From NCBI RefSeq assembly GCF_018129405.1, contig NZ_JAFCLP010000016.1, positions 108,750 to 172,749 of the forward strand: a DNA stretch of 64,000 nt, given 5' to 3'. The notes under the pieces were generated by a model. The model worked only from the letters and a program-made list of their open reading frames with translations, was not told the origin of the DNA and did not search any database. Made by a program: the position numbers and the translations under genes. Source of the DNA: Bradyrhizobium iriomotense (lineage in GTDB: Bacteria > Pseudomonadota > Alphaproteobacteria > Rhizobiales > Xanthobacteraceae). Shown here piece after piece: positions 1-8,194 of the stretch; the first letter of the stretch is position 1, and the number at the start of each line of letters is the position of its first letter.

Positions 1-71
1 TCGGCCTCCATCGGCTCCATGATCAGCATTCGCAAAACGCCTTGATCAGCGAGACGCTGTTCGTCCCCCGT

Positions 72-260
72 TCAAACAGGTTTGGCTGGATGTGCCGTGC
101 GCGGATGGCGATCGTGCAACAGTCGCGCAAGCGCTTCACGCTCCGAGGCATGCCCCTTCATCGCCGTCTCGAACAGCGCTTCCTGGACGTCGCGCGGCAT
201 ATCACCCCAGACGGCCATGGCGGCCTGGCCCAGCAGATAAGCGAAGCGTTCGTCGGCCAT
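72..260 (-). CDS. small conserved-looking hypothetical protein (62 aa)
   Basis: Starts at the ATG at 260, chosen because GGGAGG lies just upstream on the minus strand; the frame stays open further upstream but without a comparable ribosome site. The product is a short acidic/basic helix-forming protein beginning MADERFAYLLGQAAM, with no signal peptide or membrane segment. I recognise no domain and assign no function. It lies downstream of, and co-oriented with, the two-domain acetyltransferase ending at 408, with a 147-bp gap, so it may or may not share its transcript. Confidence 0.55.
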   Translation of the reverse strand: MADERFAYLLGQAAMAVWGDMPRDVQEALFETAMKGHASEREALARLLHDRHPRTAHPAKPV

Positions 261-407
261 GTCGACCCTCCCTCTCGTGCTTGAGGATAGGAACTGCAGG
301 CGCCAGCCCGCGTTCCGTTTCCTCATGACCAATTTGAACGGGCAGAAATAGCCGCTGCATGTTCGATCGGCCGATATCCGGCGGCCAGGACGAGACTTCG
401 ACAATTC

Positions 408-1310
408 TTAGCCAAGCGCCTGGCTGGCAAGCGCGTAGGTTACAGGCGTCTGTCCGGAGCGATCATTGGGATCACGAAACTCTCCTCCCAGCGACATCGT
501 CGTGACGGTGTCGAAAAAGACAAGGCCACACCGGGCCAGGAAGGAGGAGAACTCACCATCGGCCAGATGCGTGTCGACCCTCAGAAACTGTCCTTCATGA
601 GCGGCGACATGCGGGGCAACCACCTGGATCGCATCCTCGTCGCTTGACGCGACGACAGGCCCCACGACGTGCCCTCGCCCAAACGGGCGGCACAATGCGA
701 ACGCTTCGAGACGACCTTGCCGATAAAGGCCGACCCCGGCGGATTGTCCGAGGAGCGCCGCAAGCAAATCGAGGCGCGCGGCGCCAAACGCCTGCGCATC
801 CAGTTGAGCGATCGCCGGCAGGTCCTTCCGAGCCAGCTTCCGCAGTTCGCCCCCTTCGGAGGGACTGGGCACTTCGCCGGATCGCTGCACCTCGGCTTGC
901 CGCTGGAATACCGTTCGTTCGCGACGAAAGCCGAGCGACAGATAGAGCTTGCGCGCTGCACGCGTGGCATTGAGGCGGAGATTGCGTCCCTTGGCGGCGG
1001 ACAGAATGCGCTTCATGAGCCACTGGGCTGTGCCAAGCGCCTGAAGACGGGGTGAGGTGATGACCATGCCGACAGTGGCAAAATCCGTCCCATGGGGAAA
1101 CCACATGGCCGATCCCAGCACCCGCCCGATTTCATCATGAACGACGATGCCGTGGCCGGTGTCACGCAGAAACTGCCAGTCCTCCGGGCGGTGCGGCCAA
1201 CCGACGCCGATCGAGAGGGTGTAAAGTTGATCGAGTTCGACCGTGTCGATATCAACCGCACGCGCATCGAATGCGTCGATCGTCAGCGAACGCGTCGTGC
1301 GGGATTTCAT
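408..1310 (-). CDS. two-domain GNAT-family N-acetyltransferase (300 aa)
   Basis: Start at 1310 is favoured by AGGGAAAG six bases upstream; an in-frame start at 1334 would give 8 more residues. The N-terminal half carries a GNAT fold signature: WPHRPEDWQF near the start, a beta-4 strand VGMVITS, then a pyrophosphate loop reading LQALGTAQWLM, in which the usual arginine/glycine pattern is eroded. A second GNAT-like half follows and the protein ends TYALASQALG. It is clearly paralogous to the GNAT at 8195-9037 (same WPHR.EDWQ block and same C-terminal ending). The family transfers acyl groups from acyl-CoA to amines; the substrate is unknown. It is divergent from the cupin-led catabolic operon, which suggests a role in that pathway or in its detoxification. 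Confidence 0.85.
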   Translation of the reverse strand: MKSRTTRSLTIDAFDARAVDIDTVELDQLYTLSIGVGWPHRPEDWQFLRDTGHGIVVHDEIGRVLGSAMWFPHGTDFATVGMVITSPRLQALGTAQWLMKRILSAAKGRNLRLNATRAARKLYLSLGFRRERTVFQRQAEVQRSGEVPSPSEGGELRKLARKDLPAIAQLDAQAFGAARLDLLAALLGQSAGVGLYRQGRLEAFALCRPFGRGHVVGPVVASSDEDAIQVVAPHVAAHEGQFLRVDTHLADGEFSSFLARCGLVFFDTVTTMSLGGEFRDPNDRSGQTPVTYALASQALG

Positions 1311-1642
1311 GTCTTTCCCTGATCGGCCTGGCATTGGTCGCAGCAGCGCCTTCTCGGTTCGCTCCAGAGCCGGCGCTCAGCATAAACCGCGCTTCGCCGC
1401 AGATTACGTTTCAGAACAGCCATCTGGCGAAACAATCCACCAAATCGCGATTGCATTCGGCACCGGATGGAACGCCGCTCCGATAGCATAGTGCAATCGG
1501 GTGAATTCGCCATCCCTGCCTGTGAAAATCCCCGCCGAACGGTGCCGCTCGCGCGGTCATCGACAACATCAAGCGATATGAAGAGGCTTCGACCTCGTCG
1601 GGCTCTTGGATCGGACTTGTGATTACTTGAGAGGAGCCCAAC
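1311..1642. other. 332-bp divergent intergenic region
   Basis: Separates the minus-strand GNAT from the plus-strand cupin and should hold both promoters. I see no convincing sigma-70 or sigma-54 promoter and no protein-coding sequence that is better than overlapping-frame noise. A strong ribosome site (GAGAGGAG, 1629-1636) marks the right end. Confidence 0.4.
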
Positions 1643-1993
1643 TTGCTGCTGAAACGGATTGATCCCAACCCGAATTTCGCACCGAAGGAATCCGGCCCGA
1701 TCCCGGAGCGGCTCATTGCCGGCGCGCCGCACTTCAAGACCTGGGCGCAGGACGAGGCCAAGGGTGAGCTGGTGCATACCGGCGTATGGGAAGCAACGCC
1801 GGGCGAGACGCGCTCGATCAAGGGCGAGACCTTCGAATTCTGTCACATCCTCGCCGGCAGGATCGAGATCACGCCGGATGGCGGCGAGCCGATCACATTC
1901 AAGGCCGGCGACAGCTTCGTCATGAAGCCCGGCTTTACCGGCGTTTGGAAGACCATCGAGACCGTCCGCAAGATCTACGTCACGGTGTCATGA
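1643..1993 (+). CDS. cupin-domain protein (116 aa), TTG start
   Basis: A small single-domain cupin: the beta-barrel motifs are visible as FCHILAGRIEITPDGGEP and GDSFVMKPGFTGVW, resembling the cupin_3 (DUF861) family related to (S)-ureidoglycine aminohydrolase. The start is TTG at 1643, supported by GAGAGGAG six bases upstream and by the absence of a good ATG before the domain. Only one histidine of a classical metal site is apparent, so it may be a binding or isomerising protein rather than an oxygenase. Its stop overlaps the next gene's start (ATGA at 1990-1993), so it is the first gene of a translationally coupled operon with two dehydrogenases. The exact function is not assigned. Confidence 0.85.
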   Translation: MLLKRIDPNPNFAPKESGPIPERLIAGAPHFKTWAQDEAKGELVHTGVWEATPGETRSIKGETFEFCHILAGRIEITPDGGEPITFKAGDSFVMKPGFTGVWKTIETVRKIYVTVS

Positions 1994-3465
1994 GCCTGAG
2001 CTTCGATCCCGACCGGATACAGCTGCCGATCGGCCATTTCATCGGCGATCGGCTGCTGGAGTCTCCCGGTCTGCTCCCGCTGCACCGGCCTTCGGACGGC
2101 GCGTTCTACGCCGAGTGTCCGGTCGCCTCGGCGGAGACTGTGGACGAGGCCGTCCAAACCGCCCGGAAGGCGTTGAAGACCAGCAATTGGGGCGGTGTGC
2201 GCCCGCGCGAACGAGCCAGCGTCCTCACGCGCTGGGCCGACCTCATTGAGCACGAAGCCCAGATGCTCGCCAAGGTCGAGGCGATTTCGTCCACCCGTCC
2301 GGTCGGTCAACTCGTCGCGGGAGACATCGCGATCACTGCGGAGCAGATCCGCTTCTTCGCCGAATTCGCCGACAAGGAGGGCAGTGTCCTGGTGCCCACC
2401 GACGACGAGCACCTCGGCATGATCATGACCGAGCCGTACGGGATTGTGGGCGCGATCACGCCCTGGAATTTTCCCGTGAACATGGCGGGATGGAAACTCG
2501 GGCCGGCCCTCGCCGCGGGAAATGCGGTCGTGCTGAAGCCGTCCGAGATGACGCCGTTCTCGTCCATCCTGCTCGCCCAATTGGCGGTGAAGGCGGGCAT
2601 GCCTCCGGGGCTCATCAACATCGTGCTCGGCGACGGGCCGACGACCGGCGCAGCCATCACCGGACATCCCGACATCGGCAAGGTGAGCTTCACTGGATCG
2701 ACCCGCGCGGGCGCTGCCATCATGGCCAATATCGCGCGGACGGGCATCAAACCCATGACCCTCGAACTCGGCGGCAAGAGCCCGCAGCTCGTCTTCGCCG
2801 ATGCCGATCTCGATCAGGCCGCCGCCGCGATTGCGGGCAGCATCCTCGCAAATGCAGGCCAGGCTTGTGTCGCCGGATCGCGGCTCATCGCCCACAGTTT
2901 TGCGGCCGAACCGCTTGTCGAAGCCATCATCGCCCGCATGCAAGCCGTCCAGGCCGGCCCCACCTGGGAGGCCGCGACGACCTATTCCCCGATCATCTCC
3001 GAGAAGCAACGATCGCGGATCGACGCGATCGTGCAGGCAGCCCGCGCAAAGGGCGCCGAATGCCGCACCGGCGGCGGACCGATGGAGGGCAAGGGCTTTT
3101 TCTACACGCCGACCCTGCTTGCGAAGGTCGAGCGGTCCTCTCCCGCCATTGCCGAAGAGATCTTCGGGCCGGTGCTGACGCTCCAGACATTTGTCACCGA
3201 GGAAGAAGCCCTCGCGCTCGCCGACCATCCGACCTACGGCCTTGCCGCCGGACTTTTCACCCGCGACGTCTCGCGCGTCATGCGGATCACGCGTGCGCTC
3301 CCGGCAGGCACCGTCTGGGTGAACCGCTACGGCCGATCGCGCGATCACATCCTGCCGACGGGCGGCTACAAGCACTCCGGCATTGGCAAGGATCTCGGGC
3401 GCGAAGCCTATCACGCCAACCGCCGCTCCAAGAGCGTACTCGTCCACGTCGAGAGGCATTCATGA
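1990..3465 (+). CDS. NAD(P)-dependent aldehyde dehydrogenase (491 aa)
   Basis: Full-length ALDH superfamily enzyme. Visible catalytic elements are PWNFP (Asn about 160), ELGGKSP (general base Glu about 259) and GQACVAG (nucleophile Cys about 293), plus the cofactor motif FTGSTRAG. The family oxidises aldehydes to acids with NAD(P)+. The ATG at 1990 overlaps the cupin stop, and its own stop overlaps the next start (ATGA at 3462). In this operon, with a PuuB-like oxidase and an aminotransferase nearby, an amino- or semialdehyde substrate is likely but inferred. The sequence resembles the PuuC/betaine-aldehyde branch more than succinate-semialdehyde dehydrogenase, and differs clearly from the second ALDH at 4523. 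Confidence 0.93.
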   Translation: MSLSFDPDRIQLPIGHFIGDRLLESPGLLPLHRPSDGAFYAECPVASAETVDEAVQTARKALKTSNWGGVRPRERASVLTRWADLIEHEAQMLAKVEAISSTRPVGQLVAGDIAITAEQIRFFAEFADKEGSVLVPTDDEHLGMIMTEPYGIVGAITPWNFPVNMAGWKLGPALAAGNAVVLKPSEMTPFSSILLAQLAVKAGMPPGLINIVLGDGPTTGAAITGHPDIGKVSFTGSTRAGAAIMANIARTGIKPMTLELGGKSPQLVFADADLDQAAAAIAGSILANAGQACVAGSRLIAHSFAAEPLVEAIIARMQAVQAGPTWEAATTYSPIISEKQRSRIDAIVQAARAKGAECRTGGGPMEGKGFFYTPTLLAKVERSSPAIAEEIFGPVLTLQTFVTEEEALALADHPTYGLAAGLFTRDVSRVMRITRALPAGTVWVNRYGRSRDHILPTGGYKHSGIGKDLGREAYHANRRSKSVLVHVERHS

Positions 3466-4505
3466 AAACTTATGCGATCGCACGCATCCCCGGCGACGGC
3501 ATCGGCAGCGACGTCACGGACGCCGCGTGGACGGTGCTCGAAGCCGCCGCCAGGCATTCGAGCTTTGCACTGAGCGGAACGACGTTTCCGTGGTCCTGTG
3601 CGTTCTATAAGGACACCGGCACGATGATGCCTGCCGACGGCATCAAGACGCTCGCGACATTCGACGCAATTCTGCTCGGCGCGGTCGGCTGGCCGGCGGA
3701 GGTGCCCGATGCCGTGTCCCTGCACGGCCTGCTGCTCCCGATCCGGAAAGGGTTCACGCAATATGCCAATGTCCGGCCACACCGCCTGCTCCCTGGTGTC
3801 AACGGCCCGCTGAAGACCACCGAGTTCGACATTCTCTGCATCCGCGAGAACACCGAAGGCGAATATTCGGGCGCCGGCGGGCGTGTGCATCAGGGCACCC
3901 CCGCGGAGATCGCGGTCGAGACCTCGGTGTTCACGCGCGCCGGCGTCGAGCGGATCCTGCGGTTCGGCTTCGAACAGGCGCGCAAGCGGCGCAAGAAGCT
4001 TGCCTCGGTCACCAAGTCGAATGCGCAGAAATACTCGATGGTCTTCTGGGACGAGGTGACGCGACTGGTTGCTGCCGACTATCCGGACGTCGAATGCACG
4101 AGCTACCATGTGGACGCGCTCGCCGCGCGCATGGTCATGGCGCCGGAGAGCCTCGACGTCGTCGTCGCTTCCAACCTGTTCGGCGATATCCTGACCGATC
4201 TCGGCGCAGCCATTCAGGGCGGTCTCGGCTTCGCCGCCTCCGCCAACATCAATCCGGAGCGCAATGCTCCTTCGATGTTCGAACCCGTTCACGGCTCGGC
4301 GCCCGACATCGCCCATCTCGGCACGGCTAATCCGATCGCAGCCATCTGGTCGGGGGCCATGATGCTCGAGCATCTTGGCGAGGCCAAAGCCGCAGCCCGC
4401 GTCATGGCCGCACTGGAGGCCACGACGTCCAGCGGCATCGGTACGGTTCCTGGCAAGGAGCGCACGGAGGCTATCACGACAGCCGTACTTTCCCGTCTCT
4501 CCTGA
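3462..4505 (+). CDS. isocitrate/isopropylmalate-family dehydrogenase, tartrate/D-malate dehydrogenase-like (347 aa)
   Basis: A beta-decarboxylating dehydrogenase of the IMDH/TtuC/DmlA family. Hallmarks are IPGDGIGSDV at the N-terminus, the substrate loop IRENTEGEYSG (about 128-137), the catalytic Lys in SVTKSNAQKYS, and the metal-binding block NLFGDILTDLGAA. The family oxidises a 2-hydroxy acid (D-malate, tartrate, 3-isopropylmalate) with NAD+, usually with decarboxylation and a divalent metal. The length fits the tartrate/D-malate branch, and it is unlikely to be leuB given the catabolic operon. It starts at ATG 3462 inside the ALDH stop and is followed 17 bp later by gabD. The precise hydroxy acid is not deducible. 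Confidence 0.9.
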   Translation: MKTYAIARIPGDGIGSDVTDAAWTVLEAAARHSSFALSGTTFPWSCAFYKDTGTMMPADGIKTLATFDAILLGAVGWPAEVPDAVSLHGLLLPIRKGFTQYANVRPHRLLPGVNGPLKTTEFDILCIRENTEGEYSGAGGRVHQGTPAEIAVETSVFTRAGVERILRFGFEQARKRRKKLASVTKSNAQKYSMVFWDEVTRLVAADYPDVECTSYHVDALAARMVMAPESLDVVVASNLFGDILTDLGAAIQGGLGFAASANINPERNAPSMFEPVHGSAPDIAHLGTANPIAAIWSGAMMLEHLGEAKAAARVMAALEATTSSGIGTVPGKERTEAITTAVLSRLS

Positions 4506-4522
4506 TCGAAAAGGCGCAACAG

Positions 4523-5980
4523 ATGCAGAACCTGAGTGACAAGCAGCTCTTCCGCCAGCAGGGCCTGATTGGCGGCCAATGGCAAGCGGCGCTTTCGGGC
4601 GCGACGATCGACGTGATCGACCCGGCGACGCAAACCGTTCTCGGGACCGTGCCGGACATGGGACGGGACGACACACGCGCCGCCATTACTGCTGCCGCGA
4701 AGGCCTACACCGCCTGGCACGCGAAAACCAATGCCGAGCGCGCCGTGCTTCTGGAAGCCTGGCATGGCCTCATGATCGCGCATCTCGACGATCTCGCGCG
4801 CATCCTGACGCTTGAACAGGGCAAGCCGTTGGAGGAGGCCAAGGGCGAGATTCGTTACGGCGCCTCCTTCGTCAAATGGTTCGCCGAGGAAGCCCGGCGG
4901 ATCGCCGGCACCACAATCCCCTCGCCCACACCGGACCGGCGCATCGTCGTGCTCAAGGAACCGGTCGGGGTGTGCGCGATCATCACGCCCTGGAATTTCC
5001 CGAACGCGATGATCACACGCAAGGTGGCTCCGGCGCTCGCGGCGGGATGCACCGTCGTGATCAAGCCATCGGACTTCACGCCCTATTCGGCGCTGGCTCT
5101 CGGCGTGCTGGCCGAGCGCGCCGGCATTCCCGCCGGCGTCATCAACATCGTCACCGGCCTACCGAGCGAGATCGGCGCCGAGATCATGGCCAACGAGACG
5201 GTGCGCAAGATTTCGTTCACCGGCTCGACCCGCGTCGGCTCGCTGCTCATGCGCGGTGCCGCGGATAGCGTCAAGCGCGTGAGCCTCGAGCTCGGCGGCA
5301 ATGCGCCCTTCATCGTCTTCGACGACGCCGATCTCGACCTCGCGGTCGAGGGTGCAATCATGTCGAAGTTCCGCAATGGCGGCCAGACCTGCGTCTGCGC
5401 CAACAGAATCCTCGTGCAGTCGGGCGTCTATGACGCTTTCGCGGCCAAACTCATCGCCCGCGTCAAGTCCATGAAGGTGGGATCGGGCCTCGAACCGGGC
5501 GTGGCGATCGGGCCGATGATCAACGAAGCGGCGATCAGCAAGATCAACCGCCATATCGCCGACGCACTGTCAAAGGGCGCGCGTATCGCCGCGCAACCGG
5601 CGTACCTGCCCAAGGGTCCGCAATTCACCGCGCCGATCGTCCTGACCGGGGCGACCACCGACATGGTGCTGGCGCATGAGGAGACATTTGGTCCCGTGGC
5701 GCCCCTCTTCCGCTTCGAGACTGACGAGGAGGCGATCGCGATCGCCAATGCGACGCCCTTCGGCCTTGCCGCCTATTTCTATACCCGGGACCTGAAGCGG
5801 TCCTGGCGCGTTGCGGAGGCGCTCGAAGCCGGTATGGTCGGCCTCAATACGGGCATGGTGTCGACCGAGGTGGCGCCATTCGGGGGTGTCAAGCAATCCG
5901 GCCTGGGGCGCGAAGGAGCGCAGATCGGAATCGAGGAATATCTCGAGACCAAGGCCTTCCACATTGGTGGACTGGGCTAG
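4523..5980 (+). CDS. gabD: succinate-semialdehyde dehydrogenase GabD (485 aa)
   Basis: ALDH superfamily protein of typical GabD length. It has PWNFP (Asn about 158), SLELGGNAP (Glu about 256) and GGQTCVCANR (catalytic Cys about 290 followed by a second Cys, as in many SSADHs), and the conserved C-terminal PFGGVKQSGLGREG. It converts succinate semialdehyde to succinate with NAD(P)+, the exit step for GABA and putrescine carbon; glutarate semialdehyde is an alternative substrate for close relatives. It is the last gene of the cupin-ALDH-dehydrogenase-gabD run and is followed by a strong hairpin before the convergent FAD oxidase. Confidence 0.92.
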   Translation: MQNLSDKQLFRQQGLIGGQWQAALSGATIDVIDPATQTVLGTVPDMGRDDTRAAITAAAKAYTAWHAKTNAERAVLLEAWHGLMIAHLDDLARILTLEQGKPLEEAKGEIRYGASFVKWFAEEARRIAGTTIPSPTPDRRIVVLKEPVGVCAIITPWNFPNAMITRKVAPALAAGCTVVIKPSDFTPYSALALGVLAERAGIPAGVINIVTGLPSEIGAEIMANETVRKISFTGSTRVGSLLMRGAADSVKRVSLELGGNAPFIVFDDADLDLAVEGAIMSKFRNGGQTCVCANRILVQSGVYDAFAAKLIARVKSMKVGSGLEPGVAIGPMINEAAISKINRHIADALSKGARIAAQPAYLPKGPQFTAPIVLTGATTDMVLAHEETFGPVAPLFRFETDEEAIAIANATPFGLAAYFYTRDLKRSWRVAEALEAGMVGLNTGMVSTEVAPFGGVKQSGLGREGAQIGIEEYLETKAFHIGGLG

Positions 5981-5994
5981 GCTGCTGCAATGGA

Positions 5995-6020
5995 GAGGGC
6001 GCAGATCCGCGCCCTCTCGC
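5995..6020. terminator. hairpin between convergent gabD and FAD oxidase
   Basis: GAGAGGGCGC (5995-6004) pairs with GCGCCCTCTC (6011-6020) around a 6-nt loop. On the plus strand it is followed closely by GCGCATTTTGG, so it can terminate the gabD operon and perhaps the opposing transcript. Confidence 0.7.
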
Positions 6021-6059
6021 GCATTTTGGACAACAGTTCGGCGACGGGCTCTTCCGACG

Positions 6060-7334
6060 CTACTGAACGCGATCGAGCGTCTTGTAGTACAGTCCCACCA
6101 GCGGCAGGAACCACGGCTTGCCGAAGTGACCGGGCACCGCGGGCCAGTCGAGTCCCTTCATCGGATTTCGATCCTCGCGTCCGAGCATCGCATCGGCGAT
6201 GATCATGCCGAGATGGGTCGACAGTTGCGCGCCGTGGCCAGCATAGCCCATCGCATACCACAGCCCGTCCTGATAGCCGGCGCGCGGGAAGCGGTCGCTG
6301 GTCATGTCGACGAGTCCACCCCAGCAATAGTCGATCTCGATGCCGGCGAGCTGCGGGAAGATTCGCGTGAGACCATCGACGAGAATGGCGCCGCTCTTTG
6401 CGTCGGAACGCTGGTCCGATGTCGCCGAGAAACGCGCGCGTCCGCCGAAGATCAGGCGGTTGTCGGGTGCCAGGCGGAAATAGTTGCCGACATTCATCGA
6501 CGTGACGCAAGTGCGATTGCCGGGCATGGTGGCCGCGATTTCAGCCGCGTCCAGCGGACGGGTCGCTATGATGAAGCTGCCGACGGCGACGAGGCGTCGC
6601 CGGAAGTAACCGAAATTGGGCGTGGTATAGGCGCCCGTCGCCAGCAGCACCTGATCGGCGGTGACGCTGCCGCGCGGCGTCGTCAGGCGATGGCGCGATC
6701 CTTCGCGCGCCTGCGCGGTGACTGGTGCCTGCTCGAAGACGGTCGCGCCGCGGCGCTTGGCGGCCTCCGCCAGTCCGACGCCATAGCGTCCCATATGCAT
6801 CATCGCGCTCTTCCTCGAGAGCATCGCGCCAAAGAAGGGTGAGCCGATCTCTGCGCCGAGATCCCGGGCGGACAGCAATGCGGTGTCCGGATCAACCTCG
6901 CGATGGACCGCTTCGAAATTGCGCGCGATGGCGTCGAGATGCTTCGGCTTGGAGGCGAGCTTCAGCTTGCCGGCGCGGCGAAAATCGCAAGCGATGCCCT
7001 CCTCCGCGATCAGCGCCTCGAGCGTGTCGATCGAGGAATCGAGCGCGCGGTAGAGCGCGACGGCTCGCTCCTTGCCCAATTCCGCCTTGGCAGCGAGATA
7101 GCTGTGGGCGAGTCCATTGTTGAGATGCCCGCCGTTCCGCCCCGATGCGCCGCCAATCACCCGGTCGGCCTCGAGCACGACAACCTTCGTTCCCGCCTTG
7201 GCAAGCTGACGTGCAGCTCCGAGGCCGGTGAAGCCGCCACCGATCACCGCGACGTCATAATGCCCTTCGACCGGACCTTCGGCGCCGCCGGAAAAGCGCG
7301 GCGCGGTATCGTGCCAGTAGGAGACGTATTTCAC
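6060..7334 (-). CDS. FAD-dependent amine oxidoreductase, PuuB/OrdL-like (424 aa)
   Basis: DAO-family flavoenzyme. The dinucleotide-binding motif VAVIGGGFTGLGAA lies near residues 28-41, followed by VVLEADRVIGGASGRNGG, which is typical of gamma-glutamylputrescine oxidase and related amine oxidases. The C-terminal block YAMGYAGHGAQLSTHLG is the second FAD-contacting region. The GTG at 7334 is chosen because it lies 16 bp after the preceding gene's stop; no suitable ATG precedes the Rossmann motif. The family oxidises secondary or primary amines with O2 to give an aldehyde, ammonia and H2O2. The aldehyde products would suit the two ALDHs nearby. It probably forms a two-gene operon with the HAD hydrolase. 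The substrate is inferred only as an amine. Confidence 0.88.
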   Translation of the reverse strand: MKYVSYWHDTAPRFSGGAEGPVEGHYDVAVIGGGFTGLGAARQLAKAGTKVVVLEADRVIGGASGRNGGHLNNGLAHSYLAAKAELGKERAVALYRALDSSIDTLEALIAEEGIACDFRRAGKLKLASKPKHLDAIARNFEAVHREVDPDTALLSARDLGAEIGSPFFGAMLSRKSAMMHMGRYGVGLAEAAKRRGATVFEQAPVTAQAREGSRHRLTTPRGSVTADQVLLATGAYTTPNFGYFRRRLVAVGSFIIATRPLDAAEIAATMPGNRTCVTSMNVGNYFRLAPDNRLIFGGRARFSATSDQRSDAKSGAILVDGLTRIFPQLAGIEIDYCWGGLVDMTSDRFPRAGYQDGLWYAMGYAGHGAQLSTHLGMIIADAMLGREDRNPMKGLDWPAVPGHFGKPWFLPLVGLYYKTLDRVQ

Positions 7335-7350
7335 CGCAGATCCCGCCGGC

Positions 7351-8019
7351 TCAGAGTCCGAACACGCCCGGCAGGCCGCCGATGTCCTTGATCTCGACAT
7401 AACCGTAATAGGGGTTCGCAGGCTCGTGCCCCCGATTGACCCAGACCTTGTTCTTGATGCCGAGGTCGTGCGCGGTCATCAGGTCGTAGCGGAAGGACGA
7501 GGAGCAGTGCACGACGTCCTCAGGCCCGCAACCCAGCGTATCGAACATGAATTCGAAGCCTTTCATGCGAGGCTTGTAGGATCGGGCCTGTTCGGCCGTG
7601 AGCGCAGCGTGAAACGGCGCCCCGAGCTTGGCAACGTTGGACGGCAGCTGCGCATTCATGGCGTTGGAGAGGATGACGAGTGGAATCTCCTTGGCGACCT
7701 TGGCGAGGCCGGCCGGAACGTCGGGATGCGGTCCCCAGCTCGGCACGCGATCATAGACCATCTGCGCATGCTCGGACTTGAAGGCGACGCCGTTGCGCTT
7801 GCACGCACGCTCCAGCGCATTGTGGATCACGTCGGCATAGGGCTTCCAGTCGCCGAGAATCTCGTCGAGCCGATACGCCGCGAAATCCCGCACGAGCGCA
7901 GCCATTTGCGGTTCAGGAAGATGCGCGCGATAGAGATCCTGCGCCGCTTCCGCCATCTGAAAATTCGTCAGCGTGCCGTAGCAGTCGAAGGTTACGTATT
8001 TCGGGCGAAACTGGCTCAT
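7351..8019 (-). CDS. haloacid dehalogenase type II-like HAD hydrolase (222 aa)
   Basis: HAD-superfamily protein of L-2-haloacid-dehalogenase type. Motif I is TFDCYGTLTNF with nucleophile Asp about residue 12, motif II is ILSNAMNAQ, motif III has the lysine in SYKPRMKGFEF, and motif IV is the CSSSFRYDLMTAHDLG segment. The family hydrolyses C-halogen bonds of 2-haloacids, but many homologues are unassigned or act as phosphatases. Two adjacent ATGs (8022, 8019) are possible; 8019 gives the better spacing to AGGA. It stands in an operon with the FAD amine oxidase, so a role in amine catabolism is as plausible as dehalogenation. Confidence 0.85.
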   Translation of the reverse strand: MSQFRPKYVTFDCYGTLTNFQMAEAAQDLYRAHLPEPQMAALVRDFAAYRLDEILGDWKPYADVIHNALERACKRNGVAFKSEHAQMVYDRVPSWGPHPDVPAGLAKVAKEIPLVILSNAMNAQLPSNVAKLGAPFHAALTAEQARSYKPRMKGFEFMFDTLGCGPEDVVHCSSSFRYDLMTAHDLGIKNKVWVNRGHEPANPYYGYVEIKDIGGLPGVFGL

Positions 8020-8194
8020 CATCCTATCCTGGTGCGCTCGCTCAATGTCAGGGCTGCAACAATAGAACGTCAACGCGGCATAAGATGCGGCTTTTTCGCC
8101 GGCTGCGGTGGAAGATATCGTTCGCGCCGGGCCCTTCAGACGATCTGCACATCGCCGAGATACGAAACTCGGTCCCGGACAGGAACACGAGTCA

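Noticed and set aside
1-71. Left edge of the window
   Set aside because: No start codon, domain or RNA feature could be supported in these 71 bases.
1307-1423. Short minus-strand ORF overlapping the start of the first GNAT gene
   Set aside because: Arginine-rich composition, no ribosome site and no domain; it is part of a long overlapping open frame and looks like noise of GC-rich sequence.
1975-3459. Long minus-strand open frame opposite the first aldehyde dehydrogenase
   Set aside because: Antisense frame of a clear ALDH gene; composition is dominated by Arg, Gly, Asp and His without any motif, typical of reversed GC-rich codons.
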